NCBI RefSeq assembly: GCF_003752505.1
Contig: NZ_RKHO01000001.1
Coordinates: 806,001-870,000, forward strand
From: Nocardioides aurantiacus
GTDB taxonomy: Bacteria; Actinomycetota; Actinomycetes; Propionibacteriales; Nocardioidaceae
Length of the DNA stretch: 64,000 nt
Reading direction: 5' to 3'
Below the pieces are notes generated by a model. It saw nothing but the letters and a program-made list of their open reading frames with translations, did not search any database and was not told the origin of the DNA. Below, one piece after another: positions 28,969 to 36,858 of this stretch. Position numbers and translations under genes: made by a program. Every line of letters starts with the position of its first letter. The stretch's first letter is position 1.

Positions 28969-29409
28969 ATGGCCGACGACGAGACCATCCTGGCGCTGGA
29001 GCACGAGATGAGCGTGCTGATCCGTCGGCTGCGCCGGAGGATCGCCGAACGGGCACGCCTGGTGCACCCCGAGCTGGCGCCCGTGGCGTACTCCATGCTC
29101 ATGGCCCTGCACGACGGCGGCGCCCAGCGTGCGAGCGCCCTGGTGGAGCTGTTCGCCATCGACAAGGGCGCCGTCAGCCGCCAGGTGCAGACACTGCTCG
29201 AGCTGGGCCTGATCGAGCGCACCCCCGACCCCGACGACCGCCGGGCCGCGATCCTCGAGATCACGGCACTGGGACGCGAGCGGCTCGAGGCCGTCGCCGC
29301 CCAGCGACGGCTCGAGGTCCTCGAGAAGCTGCACGACTGGTCGGATGCCGACCTGCGGGGGTTCGTCGCGGTCATGTCGCGCTACAACGCCGCCCTCGAA
29401 CGGGGCTGA
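28969..29409 (+). CDS. MarR family transcriptional regulator
   Basis: A 146-aa winged-helix protein. The recognition helix lies in ALVELFAIDKGAVSRQVQTL (about residues 57-76), with the wing RTPDPDDRRAAILEIT. TAGGGT (28957-28962) sits 6 nt before the ATG, so it has its own leaderless promoter immediately after the terminator. No target gene is directly attached; ideR follows 79 bp downstream. Confidence 0.85.
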   Translation: MADDETILALEHEMSVLIRRLRRRIAERARLVHPELAPVAYSMLMALHDGGAQRASALVELFAIDKGAVSRQVQTLLELGLIERTPDPDDRRAAILEITALGRERLEAVAAQRRLEVLEKLHDWSDADLRGFVAVMSRYNAALERG

Positions 29410-29488
29410 CCGGCTGCTGACCCGCTGCTGACCGGCTGCTCAGCCGCCGGCGGCGACGTCCGCTGCGCCGATGGGAGAGGATGGGCAC

Positions 29489-30193
29489 GTGAGCGACCTG
29501 ATCGACACCACGGAGATGTACCTCCGCACCATCTACGAGCTCGACGAGGAGGGCATCGTCCCGCTGCGCGCCCGGATCGCCGAGCGGCTGCACCAGAGCG
29601 GGCCGACCGTCAGCCAGACCGTGGCCCGGATGGAGCGCGACGGGCTGCTGACCGTCGAGGGCGACCGCCACCTCCAGCTCACCGAGGAGGGACGCAGCCT
29701 GGCGACCCGGGTGATGCGCAAGCACCGTCTCGCCGAGCGGCTGCTGACCGACGTGATCGGGCTCGACTGGGAGCTGGTCCACGAGGAGGCGTGCCGCTGG
29801 GAGCACGTGATGAGCGAGACCGTCGAGCGTCGGCTCCTCGAGCTGCTCGACCACCCGACCGAGTCGCCCTACGGCAACCCCATCCCCGGCCTGGCCGAGC
29901 TGGGGGAGACCCCGGCCGGTGAGCAGTTCCGCGACGGCGTCGAGTCGCTGACCGACGTCGCCGGCACCGAGTCGCTGCGGGTGCGGGTGCGCCGGATCAG
30001 CGAGGAGATGCAGAAGGACGAGTCGCTGATGACCGCCCTGCGCCGCGTCGGTGCGCTGCCCGGGGCCGTCGTGGCCGCGGTCGCGACCGCCGAGGGCGTC
30101 CTGCTCGGCTCCTCGGGCGAGACCGCCGAGATCCTCCCGGAGGCCGCCGACCACATCTTCGTGACCGTCGCCGGCGAGGTCACGCGGGTCTGA
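29489..30193 (+). CDS. ideR: IdeR/DtxR iron-dependent repressor
   Basis: The iron-sensing repressor of actinobacteria (234 aa). The N-terminal DTTEMYLRTIYELDEEGI and SGPTVSQTVARMERDGLL (helix-turn-helix) are nearly identical to mycobacterial IdeR as I recall it. EEACRWEHVMSE carries the Cys, Glu and His metal ligands, and KHRLAERLL supplies the other His. The C-terminal third is the SH3-like domain. It probably controls the efeUOB box at 35984. GTG 29489 is chosen over ATG 29471. The 3' end overlaps the convergent sirtuin gene by 14 bp. Confidence 0.92.
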   Translation: MSDLIDTTEMYLRTIYELDEEGIVPLRARIAERLHQSGPTVSQTVARMERDGLLTVEGDRHLQLTEEGRSLATRVMRKHRLAERLLTDVIGLDWELVHEEACRWEHVMSETVERRLLELLDHPTESPYGNPIPGLAELGETPAGEQFRDGVESLTDVAGTESLRVRVRRISEEMQKDESLMTALRRVGALPGAVVAAVATAEGVLLGSSGETAEILPEAADHIFVTVAGEVTRV

Positions 30194-31037
30194 GCGCCCC
30201 GCGCGCCTGCTCGGCCGCGTCGGCCAGGTCGGCCAGGCCGGTGAGCCAGTCGCTGCAGCCGGTCTCGAGCTTGAGGGTGGCCAGGTCGTCCCCGCGGGTG
30301 GCGCCCCGGTTGACCAGCACGACCGGCGTGCCCGCCTTCGCGGCGTGGCGCACGAAGCGCAGCCCGGACATCACCGTCAACGAGGACCCGACGACCAGCA
30401 GCGAGCTCGCCTCGTCGACGGCGGCGTAGCAGCGGGCCACCCGGTCCTTGGGCACGTTCTCGCCGAAGAACACCACGTGGGGCTTGAGCCGGCCGCCGCA
30501 CGCCTCGCAGTCGGGCACCACGAAGTCGCGGGTCTCCTCCAGGGCGACGTCGCCGTCGGGTCGGGCGGCCACGTCGGCGTGGGCCTCGGCCCACCCGGGG
30601 TTGAGTGCCGCGAGGCGGCGCTGGAGCGGCGTACGTCCGGAGGTGCGGCGGCAGTCGAGGCAGACCACCTCGCTGACCCGCCCGTGCAGCGCGACCAGCT
30701 GCTGCTGGCCGGCGCGCTCGTGGAGGCCGTCGACGTTCTGGGTGATCAGCAGCGGCACCCGGCCGGCGGCCTCGAGCCGCACCAGCGCACGGTGGCCGGC
30801 GTTGGGCTCGGCCGAGCCCATCCGCGACCACCCGACGTGGGCGCGGGCCCAGTAGCGCTGCTGGCTGGCGGGCGTGGCCACGAACTCCTGGTAGGTCATC
30901 GGGCGTCGCACCGGCGCCCCCGGACCGCGGTAGTCGGGGATGCCGGAGTCGGTGGAGAGCCCCGCACCGGTGAGCACGACCGCGCGCGGGCCGAGCAGGT
31001 CGAGCAGCTCCGCGGAGGCGGGCGCGCGGTCAGCCAC
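30180..31037 (-). CDS. Sir2 family NAD-dependent protein deacylase
   Basis: A 285-aa sirtuin that removes acyl groups from lysines using NAD. VLTGAGLSTDSGIPDYRGPG is the NAD-binding signature, TQNVDGLHERAG the next, and LHGRVSEV contains the catalytic His. Zinc cysteines come as CLDC and CEAC. VVGSSLTVMSG closes the Rossmann fold. It starts at GTG 31037, overlapping the stop of the DUF2277 gene by 8 bp, which suggests co-translation. Confidence 0.88.
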   Translation of the reverse strand: MADRAPASAELLDLLGPRAVVLTGAGLSTDSGIPDYRGPGAPVRRPMTYQEFVATPASQQRYWARAHVGWSRMGSAEPNAGHRALVRLEAAGRVPLLITQNVDGLHERAGQQQLVALHGRVSEVVCLDCRRTSGRTPLQRRLAALNPGWAEAHADVAARPDGDVALEETRDFVVPDCEACGGRLKPHVVFFGENVPKDRVARCYAAVDEASSLLVVGSSLTVMSGLRFVRHAAKAGTPVVLVNRGATRGDDLATLKLETGCSDWLTGLADLADAAEQARGALRPA

Positions 31038-31302
31038 GGGCGTAGCGCACCTCGGCCCGGGCGCGCGCCTTGGTGGCCTCCTCCTCGCGGTTCTTCGGGG
31101 GCGCCGGCGTGCTCAGCCCGTCGAGCAGGCGACGCGTCGCGGCCTCGACCTCGGCGATCGCCGCGTCGAACGCGGCCTGGTTGGCCTGTGAGGGGCGGGT
31201 CGACCCACTGATCTTGCGGACGTACTGCACGGCTGCAGCGTGCACCTCGTCGTGGGTGGCCGGGGGCTCGAAGTTGTGCAGGGTGCGGATGTTGCGGCAC
31301 AT
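31030..31302 (-). CDS. DUF2277 family protein
   Basis: A 90-aa protein with the DUF2277 signature MCRNIRTLHNFEPPAT and QYVRKISGSTRPSQAN, a helical fold of unknown function. TACCCT lies 7 nt before the ATG on its strand. It overlaps the sirtuin gene downstream by 8 bp and so forms a two-gene operon. The C-terminus is rich in Glu/Lys/Arg. Confidence 0.8.
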   Translation of the reverse strand: MCRNIRTLHNFEPPATHDEVHAAAVQYVRKISGSTRPSQANQAAFDAAIAEVEAATRRLLDGLSTPAPPKNREEEATKARARAEVRYARG

Positions 31303-31390
31303 GCCACCGAGGGTACGTCGCACCCGGCCGTCGCGCATGGGACAGGATGGCGGCCCGACCCACCCGCACCCCCAGCCCAGGAGACCCCCG

Positions 31391-32569
31391 GTGCCCGAGA
31401 ACACCCCCGAACGCGAGCACGACCTGGTCCTGCTCGGCGCGACCGGATTCACCGGCGAGCTGACCGCGGCCTACCTCGCCGAGCACGCCCCGGCGGGCCT
31501 GCGCTGGGCCCTGGCCGGGCGCAACCGGGCCAGGCTCGAGGCGGTGCGCGGCCGGCTCGCGGAGATCGACCCCGCGCTGGCCGACCTCCCGCTGCTGCAG
31601 GCCGACAGCAGCGACGAGGCCTCGCTGCGCACCCTGGCGGAGTCCACCCGCGCCGTCGTCACGACGGTCGGCCCCTACCTGGCCCACGGGATGCCGCTGG
31701 TCGCCGCGTGCGCCGCCGCCGGCACCGACTACCTCGACCTCACCGGCGAGCCGGAGTTCGTCGACCGGGCCTACCTCGCGCACCACGAGACCGCCGTCGC
31801 CTCCGGTGCCCGGCTGGTCCACGCCTGCGGCTTCGACTCGATCCCGCACGACCTGGGTGCGTGGTTCACCGTGCAGCAGCTCGGCGACACCGACCCGATC
31901 ACGGTCCGCGGCGTCGTCCGTGCCGCCGGCACCTTCTCGGGCGGCACCTTCCACTCCGCGCTCGGCGCCATGAGCAACGCCGGCGGGATGCGCAGCGCGA
32001 TGAAGGAGCGGCGTGCCCGCGAGCAGCGCCCGGAGGGACGTCGCTCCCGCGCGGTGTCCGGCAAGCCCCACCGCGACCGGGTGCTGGGTCGCTGGCTGCT
32101 GCCGCTGCCGACGATCGACCCGTTCGTGGTCGCGCGGTCCGGTGCCGCGCTGGCGTCGTACGGCCCGGACTTCCGCTACAGCCACTACGCCGGCCTGAAG
32201 ACGCTGCGCTACACGGCCGGTGCGGTCGTCGGTGTCGGCGCGCTGGCCGCCGCCGCCCAGGTGGGGCCGCTGCGAGCCCAGCTGCTCAAGCGGGTGCCGC
32301 AGGGCCAGGGCCCCTCGGAGCAGCGCCGGTCGACGTCGTGGTTCACCGTCGACTTCGTCGGCGAGAGCGCCGGGCGCACCGTGCACACGCGGGTCTCCGG
32401 GGGCGACCCGGGCTACACCGAGACCGCCAAGATGCTCGCCGAGTCGGCGCTGTGCCTGCTGCTGGACGACAACCCGACCACCGCCGGCCAGGTCACCACC
32501 GCCCAAGCCATGGCGGCCCACCTGGTGCCGCGGCTGCAGGCGGCGGGGATGCGGTTCGAGGTCGTCTGA
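31391..32569 (+). CDS. saccharopine dehydrogenase-like NADP-binding reductase
   Basis: A 392-aa protein similar to mycobacterial trans-acting enoyl reductases and other saccharopine-dehydrogenase-like proteins. It begins with the dinucleotide motif LVLLGATGFTGEL. VTTVGPYLAHGMPLV and DYLDLTGEPEFV are family motifs, and LVHACGFDSIPHDLG marks the substrate domain. A hydrophobic stretch near residue 280 suggests membrane contact. The true substrate is unknown. AGGAG lies 8 nt before GTG 31391. It converges on efeB. Confidence 0.8.
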   Translation: MPENTPEREHDLVLLGATGFTGELTAAYLAEHAPAGLRWALAGRNRARLEAVRGRLAEIDPALADLPLLQADSSDEASLRTLAESTRAVVTTVGPYLAHGMPLVAACAAAGTDYLDLTGEPEFVDRAYLAHHETAVASGARLVHACGFDSIPHDLGAWFTVQQLGDTDPITVRGVVRAAGTFSGGTFHSALGAMSNAGGMRSAMKERRAREQRPEGRRSRAVSGKPHRDRVLGRWLLPLPTIDPFVVARSGAALASYGPDFRYSHYAGLKTLRYTAGAVVGVGALAAAAQVGPLRAQLLKRVPQGQGPSEQRRSTSWFTVDFVGESAGRTVHTRVSGGDPGYTETAKMLAESALCLLLDDNPTTAGQVTTAQAMAAHLVPRLQAAGMRFEVV

Positions 32570-32602
32570 GGGTCCGCAGGTGGACCGCCCGGCTCCGGTG
32601 GC

Positions 32603-33904
32603 TCAGGCGAAGAGCGTGTCGCCGACGAACCCCGTCCTGCGGCGTACGCCGGGAGGCACCGCCCACAGGCCCGAGCCGGTGTGCTGGAGGTACTCCATCA
32701 GGCCGTCCTGCGCCGAGAGCCGGGTCTGCATCGGGATGTAGTGCACGTCCGGGTCGCGGACGAAGGCCACGAAGAACAGGCCGGCGTCGAGGCGGCCCAG
32801 CGCGTTGCTGCCGTCGGTGAAGTTGTAGCCGCGGCGCAGCATCTTCACGCCCTTGTTCTGGCTCGGGTGCGCCAGTCGGACGTGGGAGTTCAGGCCGACG
32901 AGCGGGCCCTCGCGGCCCTGCAGGTCGAAGTCGGGCTCGGTGAACTCGGTGCCGCCCGAGAGCGGAGCGCCCTCCTCGCGGTCGCGCCCCACCAGTGCCT
33001 CCTGCTCGCGCAGGCTGCTGCGGTCCCAGGTCTCGATCTGCATGTTGATGCGGCGGGCCACCAGGTAGGTGCCGCCGGCCAGCCAGTCGGCACGCGGGTC
33101 GTCGCCCTCGCCCACCCACACGAACTCCTCGACGCCCTCGCGGTCCTGCGACTTCAGGTTGGCGGTGCCGTCCTTGAAGCCGAACAGGTTGCGCGGCGTG
33201 GCCTGCGCCGTCGAGGTGGAGGAGGTGCGGCCGAAGCCGAGCTGGGCCCAGCGCATCGCGGCGGTGCCGAAGGCGATCCGCGAGAGGTTGCGGATGGCGT
33301 GCACGGCCACCTGCGGGTCGTGGGCGCAGGCCTGGACGCACAGGTCGCCGTTGCTGCGGGCCGGGTCGAGCTTGTCGGCCGGGAAGTGCGGCAGCTCGCG
33401 CAGCGCCGCCGGCTGCTTGCCCCCGAGCCCGAAGCGGGGCTTGCCGTCCCGCTCGAACAGCGTCGGGCCGAAGCCGAAGGTGAGCGTCAGACCGGAGGCG
33501 TCGAGGTCGAGGGCCTCGCCGGTGTCGTCCGGCGGCGCGTCGTACGACGTGGGGACGCCCTCGCCCACCGGGCGGCCCGAGGTCATCGCCCGGGCGGCCG
33601 CCGTCCACGCCCGCAGCAGCAGGATCAGGTCGTCGCGCGACTCCGAGGTGACGTCGAAGGCGGCGAAGTGGAGCCGGTCCTGGGCGGGGGTGACGATCCC
33701 GGCCTGGTGCCGGCCGCCGAAGGCGTAGCTCGACTGGCCGGGCTCGCCCGGGTCCTCGGCCGCGTGCCCCACGGCGTACCCGCCGACCCCGGCCGCGCCC
33801 ACGGCGAGCGCACCGGCACCGGCGGCGCCGAGGAGGCGTCGCCGGCTGACGCCGGAGGGGGCGGTCGGGGACGCGGCGTCGGGCGCGGAGGCGGGCTCGG
33901 TCAC
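32603..33904 (-). CDS. efeB: deferrochelatase/Dyp-type peroxidase, Tat-exported
   Basis: A heme-binding DyP peroxidase of the iron-uptake system EfeUOB, 433 aa. The Tat signal is visible as SRRRLLGAAGAGALAVGAAG after about 20 residues. NLFGFKDGTANL holds the GxxDG motif with the distal Asp, and FVAFVRDPD and IPMQTRLS are C-terminal family motifs. It is thought to oxidise ferrous iron or release iron from heme outside the membrane. GTG 33904 overlaps the efeO stop as GTGA, so the two genes are coupled. Confidence 0.92.
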   Translation of the reverse strand: MTEPASAPDAASPTAPSGVSRRRLLGAAGAGALAVGAAGVGGYAVGHAAEDPGEPGQSSYAFGGRHQAGIVTPAQDRLHFAAFDVTSESRDDLILLLRAWTAAARAMTSGRPVGEGVPTSYDAPPDDTGEALDLDASGLTLTFGFGPTLFERDGKPRFGLGGKQPAALRELPHFPADKLDPARSNGDLCVQACAHDPQVAVHAIRNLSRIAFGTAAMRWAQLGFGRTSSTSTAQATPRNLFGFKDGTANLKSQDREGVEEFVWVGEGDDPRADWLAGGTYLVARRINMQIETWDRSSLREQEALVGRDREEGAPLSGGTEFTEPDFDLQGREGPLVGLNSHVRLAHPSQNKGVKMLRRGYNFTDGSNALGRLDAGLFFVAFVRDPDVHYIPMQTRLSAQDGLMEYLQHTGSGLWAVPPGVRRRTGFVGDTLFA

Positions 33905-35073
33905 AGCGTGATGGCTCCGGTGAGCTTGGAGAGCGGCTCGGCGAGGGCGTTGACCCGGTCGGAGAGCTCCTTGCGCTGCGCCTCGGTGACGGTGTCGTAG
34001 GAGACGAAGTCGTCCTTGCCCTGGCGGTACTGGTCGAGCGAGGTCTGCAGGTCGCGGAAGGCCGACTGGATCTTCTGCGACAGGGCCGGGTCCTTGACGT
34101 CGAGGAGGGGCTTGAGGCCCTCGTAGGCCACACGGGCGCCGTCGACGTTGGCCTGGAAGTCGTAGAGGTCGGTGTGCGACCAGATGTCCTCCTCGCCGGT
34201 GATCTTGCCGCTCGCGACCTCGTCGAGCAGGCCCTTGGAGCCGTTGCCGATCTGGTCGACGGTGTAGTCGAGGTCCTGGACGCGGCTGTCGAGGGTCTTG
34301 GTGTTCTCCAGCAGGTCCTGGCCGTACTTCTCGCGGTCGGCCGTGCTGAGCGCGGTGTAGCCCGACGCCGGCGGCCAGAGGTCCTTCTCGATGCGGTGCC
34401 AGCCGGTCCACTCCTGGCCGGGGGAGAGGTCGGCCTCGCGGAGGTCCATCTTGGGGTCGAGGTCGCCGAAGGACTCGGCCACGGTCTCGATCCGCTCCCA
34501 GTAGGTGCGGGCCTCGGGGTAGAGCTCGCGGGCCCGCTCGTCCTGCCCCGCGGCGTACGCCGTGACGAAGGCGGTGGTCTCGTCGACCAGCTGCGAGGAC
34601 TGGTCCTTGACGTAGGCGGCGTACTGCGTCGTGGCCGCGTCGATGTCGGCCTGCTCGACGCCGGTGATCTTGGTGTCCTCGCCGGAGTCGGTGACGGTGA
34701 AGTCCGAGCGGATGCCCTTGCCGCTCATGCCGGGACGGCACGAGGCGACGTACGTGCCCGGAGCGGCGCGCACCACGAGGTCGCGCGACAGGCCGGGGCC
34801 GACGTTCTCGATCTCGCCGACGATGCGCAGGCCGTCCTCGGCGTAGAAGTAGAACTCGGTGACCTGGTCGCCGGAGTTCTTGACGTCGAAGACCAGGTTG
34901 CCCGAGGGCGCCTCGGTGGTGGTCAGGTCGCAGGCGTCGGCGCTGGAGTCCACGGTGATCGTGCCCGAGCCCTGCGACCCCGAGGCCTCGGGGTCGTTGG
35001 ACTCGGTCAGGGAGCAGCCGGTGGTGCCGATCAGGAGCGCGGCGCAGGCGGCAGCGGCGGGGACGAGCTTCAC
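33901..35073 (-). CDS. efeO: iron uptake lipoprotein (EfeO/M75)
   Basis: A 390-aa extracytoplasmic protein that hands iron to the permease. The lipobox is GTTGC near residue 20. A cupredoxin-like domain (about 35-140) contains DLTTTEAPSGNLVFDVKN. The C-terminal M75 imelysin-like domain contains GWHRIEKDLW, the HxxE iron-site motif. The start GTG 35073 lacks a Shine-Dalgarno and lies 20 nt after the efeU stop, so translation probably depends on efeU. Confidence 0.9.
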   Translation of the reverse strand: MKLVPAAAACAALLIGTTGCSLTESNDPEASGSQGSGTITVDSSADACDLTTTEAPSGNLVFDVKNSGDQVTEFYFYAEDGLRIVGEIENVGPGLSRDLVVRAAPGTYVASCRPGMSGKGIRSDFTVTDSGEDTKITGVEQADIDAATTQYAAYVKDQSSQLVDETTAFVTAYAAGQDERARELYPEARTYWERIETVAESFGDLDPKMDLREADLSPGQEWTGWHRIEKDLWPPASGYTALSTADREKYGQDLLENTKTLDSRVQDLDYTVDQIGNGSKGLLDEVASGKITGEEDIWSHTDLYDFQANVDGARVAYEGLKPLLDVKDPALSQKIQSAFRDLQTSLDQYRQGKDDFVSYDTVTEAQRKELSDRVNALAEPLSKLTGAITL

Positions 35074-35093
35074 GGGAAGGAGGGTCTCTCTGC

Positions 35094-35972
35094 TCAGGCG
35101 GCCCGCGCCGGGGCCGGCGTGGGCGCGGTGGTGGCGGTGCCGGTGCTGCGGGGGCGACGCGCCCGCAGCAGGAACACCGTCATGGTCGGGACGACGTAGG
35201 CCACCCACACGACGGCCTCGAGCCAGGTGGTGGCGGGGGAGAAGTTCAGCGTGCCCTTGAGGACGGTGCCGAGCACCGAGGCGGGCTCGATGGTGTCGCT
35301 GACGTCGAAGGCCAGGCTGTTCAGGCCGGGGAGGATGCGAGCCTCCTGCAGGTCGTGGACGCCGTAGGCCAGGACGCCGGCCGCGACGACGATGAGGATC
35401 GCCCCGGTCCAGGTGAAGAAGCGCGACAGGTCGATCTTGAGCACGCCCTTGTAGAAGGCGTAGCCCATCGCGACGGCGGTGAGGATGCCGAGCAGGGCGC
35501 CCAGCAGCGGCACCAGCTGCGACCCGCCGGAGCCGGTCGCCTGCGTGGCCGACCAGAGGAACAGCGCGGTCTCCAGGCCCTCGCGACCGACGGCGAGGAA
35601 GGCGACGAGCGCCAGGCTGGCGCGCCCGGCCTCGGCGGCGGCGTCGATGCGCCCGCGCAGCTCGCCGCTCAGCGCCCGCGCGTGGCGGGCCATCCAGAAG
35701 ACCATCCAGGTCACGAAGCCGACGGCGACGATCGACAGGATGCCGCCGAGCGCCTCCTGGGCCTCGAAGGTGAGCCGGCGGGGGCCGAAGGTGAGCAGCG
35801 CGCCGAAGGCGGCCGAGAGCGCGACGGCGAGGGCGACGCCGACCCAGATGCGGGGCAGCAGGTGACGCCGGCCCGACTTGACCAGGTAGGCGACGAGGAT
35901 GACGACGACCAGGCTGGCCTCGAGGCCTTCGCGGAGGCCGATGAGGTAGTTGCCGAGGGGGAAGGACGACAT
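35094..35972 (-). CDS. efeU: ferrous/ferric iron permease (FTR1 family)
   Basis: A polytopic membrane permease of 292 aa with seven predicted helices. Both REXXE iron-translocation motifs are present: LREGLEASLVV (near residue 15) and GREGLETALFL (near 130). The C-terminal tail is rich in Ala, Thr and Pro. ATG 35972 has GGAG 7 nt upstream, with a GTG one codon before it. It is the first gene of the efeUOB operon and lies directly behind an IdeR-type iron box. Confidence 0.92.
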   Translation of the reverse strand: MSSFPLGNYLIGLREGLEASLVVVILVAYLVKSGRRHLLPRIWVGVALAVALSAAFGALLTFGPRRLTFEAQEALGGILSIVAVGFVTWMVFWMARHARALSGELRGRIDAAAEAGRASLALVAFLAVGREGLETALFLWSATQATGSGGSQLVPLLGALLGILTAVAMGYAFYKGVLKIDLSRFFTWTGAILIVVAAGVLAYGVHDLQEARILPGLNSLAFDVSDTIEPASVLGTVLKGTLNFSPATTWLEAVVWVAYVVPTMTVFLLRARRPRSTGTATTAPTPAPARAA

Positions 35973-35983
35973 CACGGCTCCTG

Positions 35984-36002
35984 ACAGGTAAGGCTTGCCT
36001 AA
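35984..36002 (-). promoter_or_regulatory. IdeR/DtxR iron box of the efeUOB operon
   Basis: The 19-bp site ACAGGTAAGGCTTGCCTAA fits the IdeR consensus TTAGGTTAGGCTAACCTAA at 15 positions by my count. It ends 11 bp before the efeU start codon. With iron present, IdeR encoded at 29489 should bind here and shut off uptake. Confidence 0.8.
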
Positions 36003-36069
36003 TCACGATAGACCCGCCGTCCGGCACCGACAACCGTGGGCCCCGTCACGTGGGACGTAGGGTCGGGGG

Positions 36070-36858
36070 GTGAAGGTGGCACTGCAGGTGACCTGTCTGG
36101 GGGACGCGCTGTTCCCCGACGTCGGCAAGGCGACCGTGAGGCTGCTCCGGCGGCTCGGGGTGGAGGTCGACTTCCCGGAGGCGCAGACCTGCTGCGGCCA
36201 GCCGATGATCAACTCCGGCTACCTCGACGAGGCGGTGCCGGCGGTGCGCTCCTTCGTCCGTGCCTTCGAGGGGTACGACGCGATCGTCACCCCGAGCGGG
36301 TCGTGCGCCGGGGCGGCACGCCACCAGCACGCGATGGTGGCCCGGCGGGCCGGCGACGAGGGCCTCGCCGACGCGGTCGCCGTCACCGGTCCCCGCACCC
36401 ACGAGCTCAGCGAGTTCCTCGTCGACGTGCTCGGGGTGACCGACGTGGGGGCGTCGTTCCCGCACGCCGTCACCTACCACCCGACCTGCCACTCGCTGCG
36501 GATGCTCGGCGTCGGCGACCGCCCGCTGCAGCTGCTGCGGGAGGTGCGCGACATCGACCTGCGCGAGCTCCCGGGCGCGACCGAGTGCTGCGGCTTCGGC
36601 GGCACCTTCGCGGTCAAGAACTCCGACACCTCGATCGCGATGGGTGCCGACAAGGCCCGCCACGTCCGTGACACCGGCGCCCAGGTGCTGGTCGCGGGCG
36701 ACGCGAGCTGCTTGATGCACGTCGGCGGCATGCTGGGTCGCCAGCGGGCCGGCGTACGCACGATGCACCTGGCGGAGGTCCTCGCCAGCACCGAGGGGCT
36801 GGCGGTCGAGGGATCGGGCGCCGGCTCCGCCCCGAAGCACACGGAGGAGCCGGTATGA
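36070..36858 (+). CDS. lutA: lactate utilisation Fe-S protein LutA
   Basis: First subunit of the LutABC L-lactate oxidase complex, 262 aa. Two CCG domains (DUF224) are visible, with QTCCGQPMINSGY and ATECCGFGGTFAVKN. THP-type CHSLRML is part of the second cluster. The protein likely binds Fe-S clusters in the cytoplasm. TAGGGT (36058-36063) lies 6 nt before GTG 36070. It overlaps lutB by ATGA. Confidence 0.9.
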   Translation: MKVALQVTCLGDALFPDVGKATVRLLRRLGVEVDFPEAQTCCGQPMINSGYLDEAVPAVRSFVRAFEGYDAIVTPSGSCAGAARHQHAMVARRAGDEGLADAVAVTGPRTHELSEFLVDVLGVTDVGASFPHAVTYHPTCHSLRMLGVGDRPLQLLREVRDIDLRELPGATECCGFGGTFAVKNSDTSIAMGADKARHVRDTGAQVLVAGDASCLMHVGGMLGRQRAGVRTMHLAEVLASTEGLAVEGSGAGSAPKHTEEPV

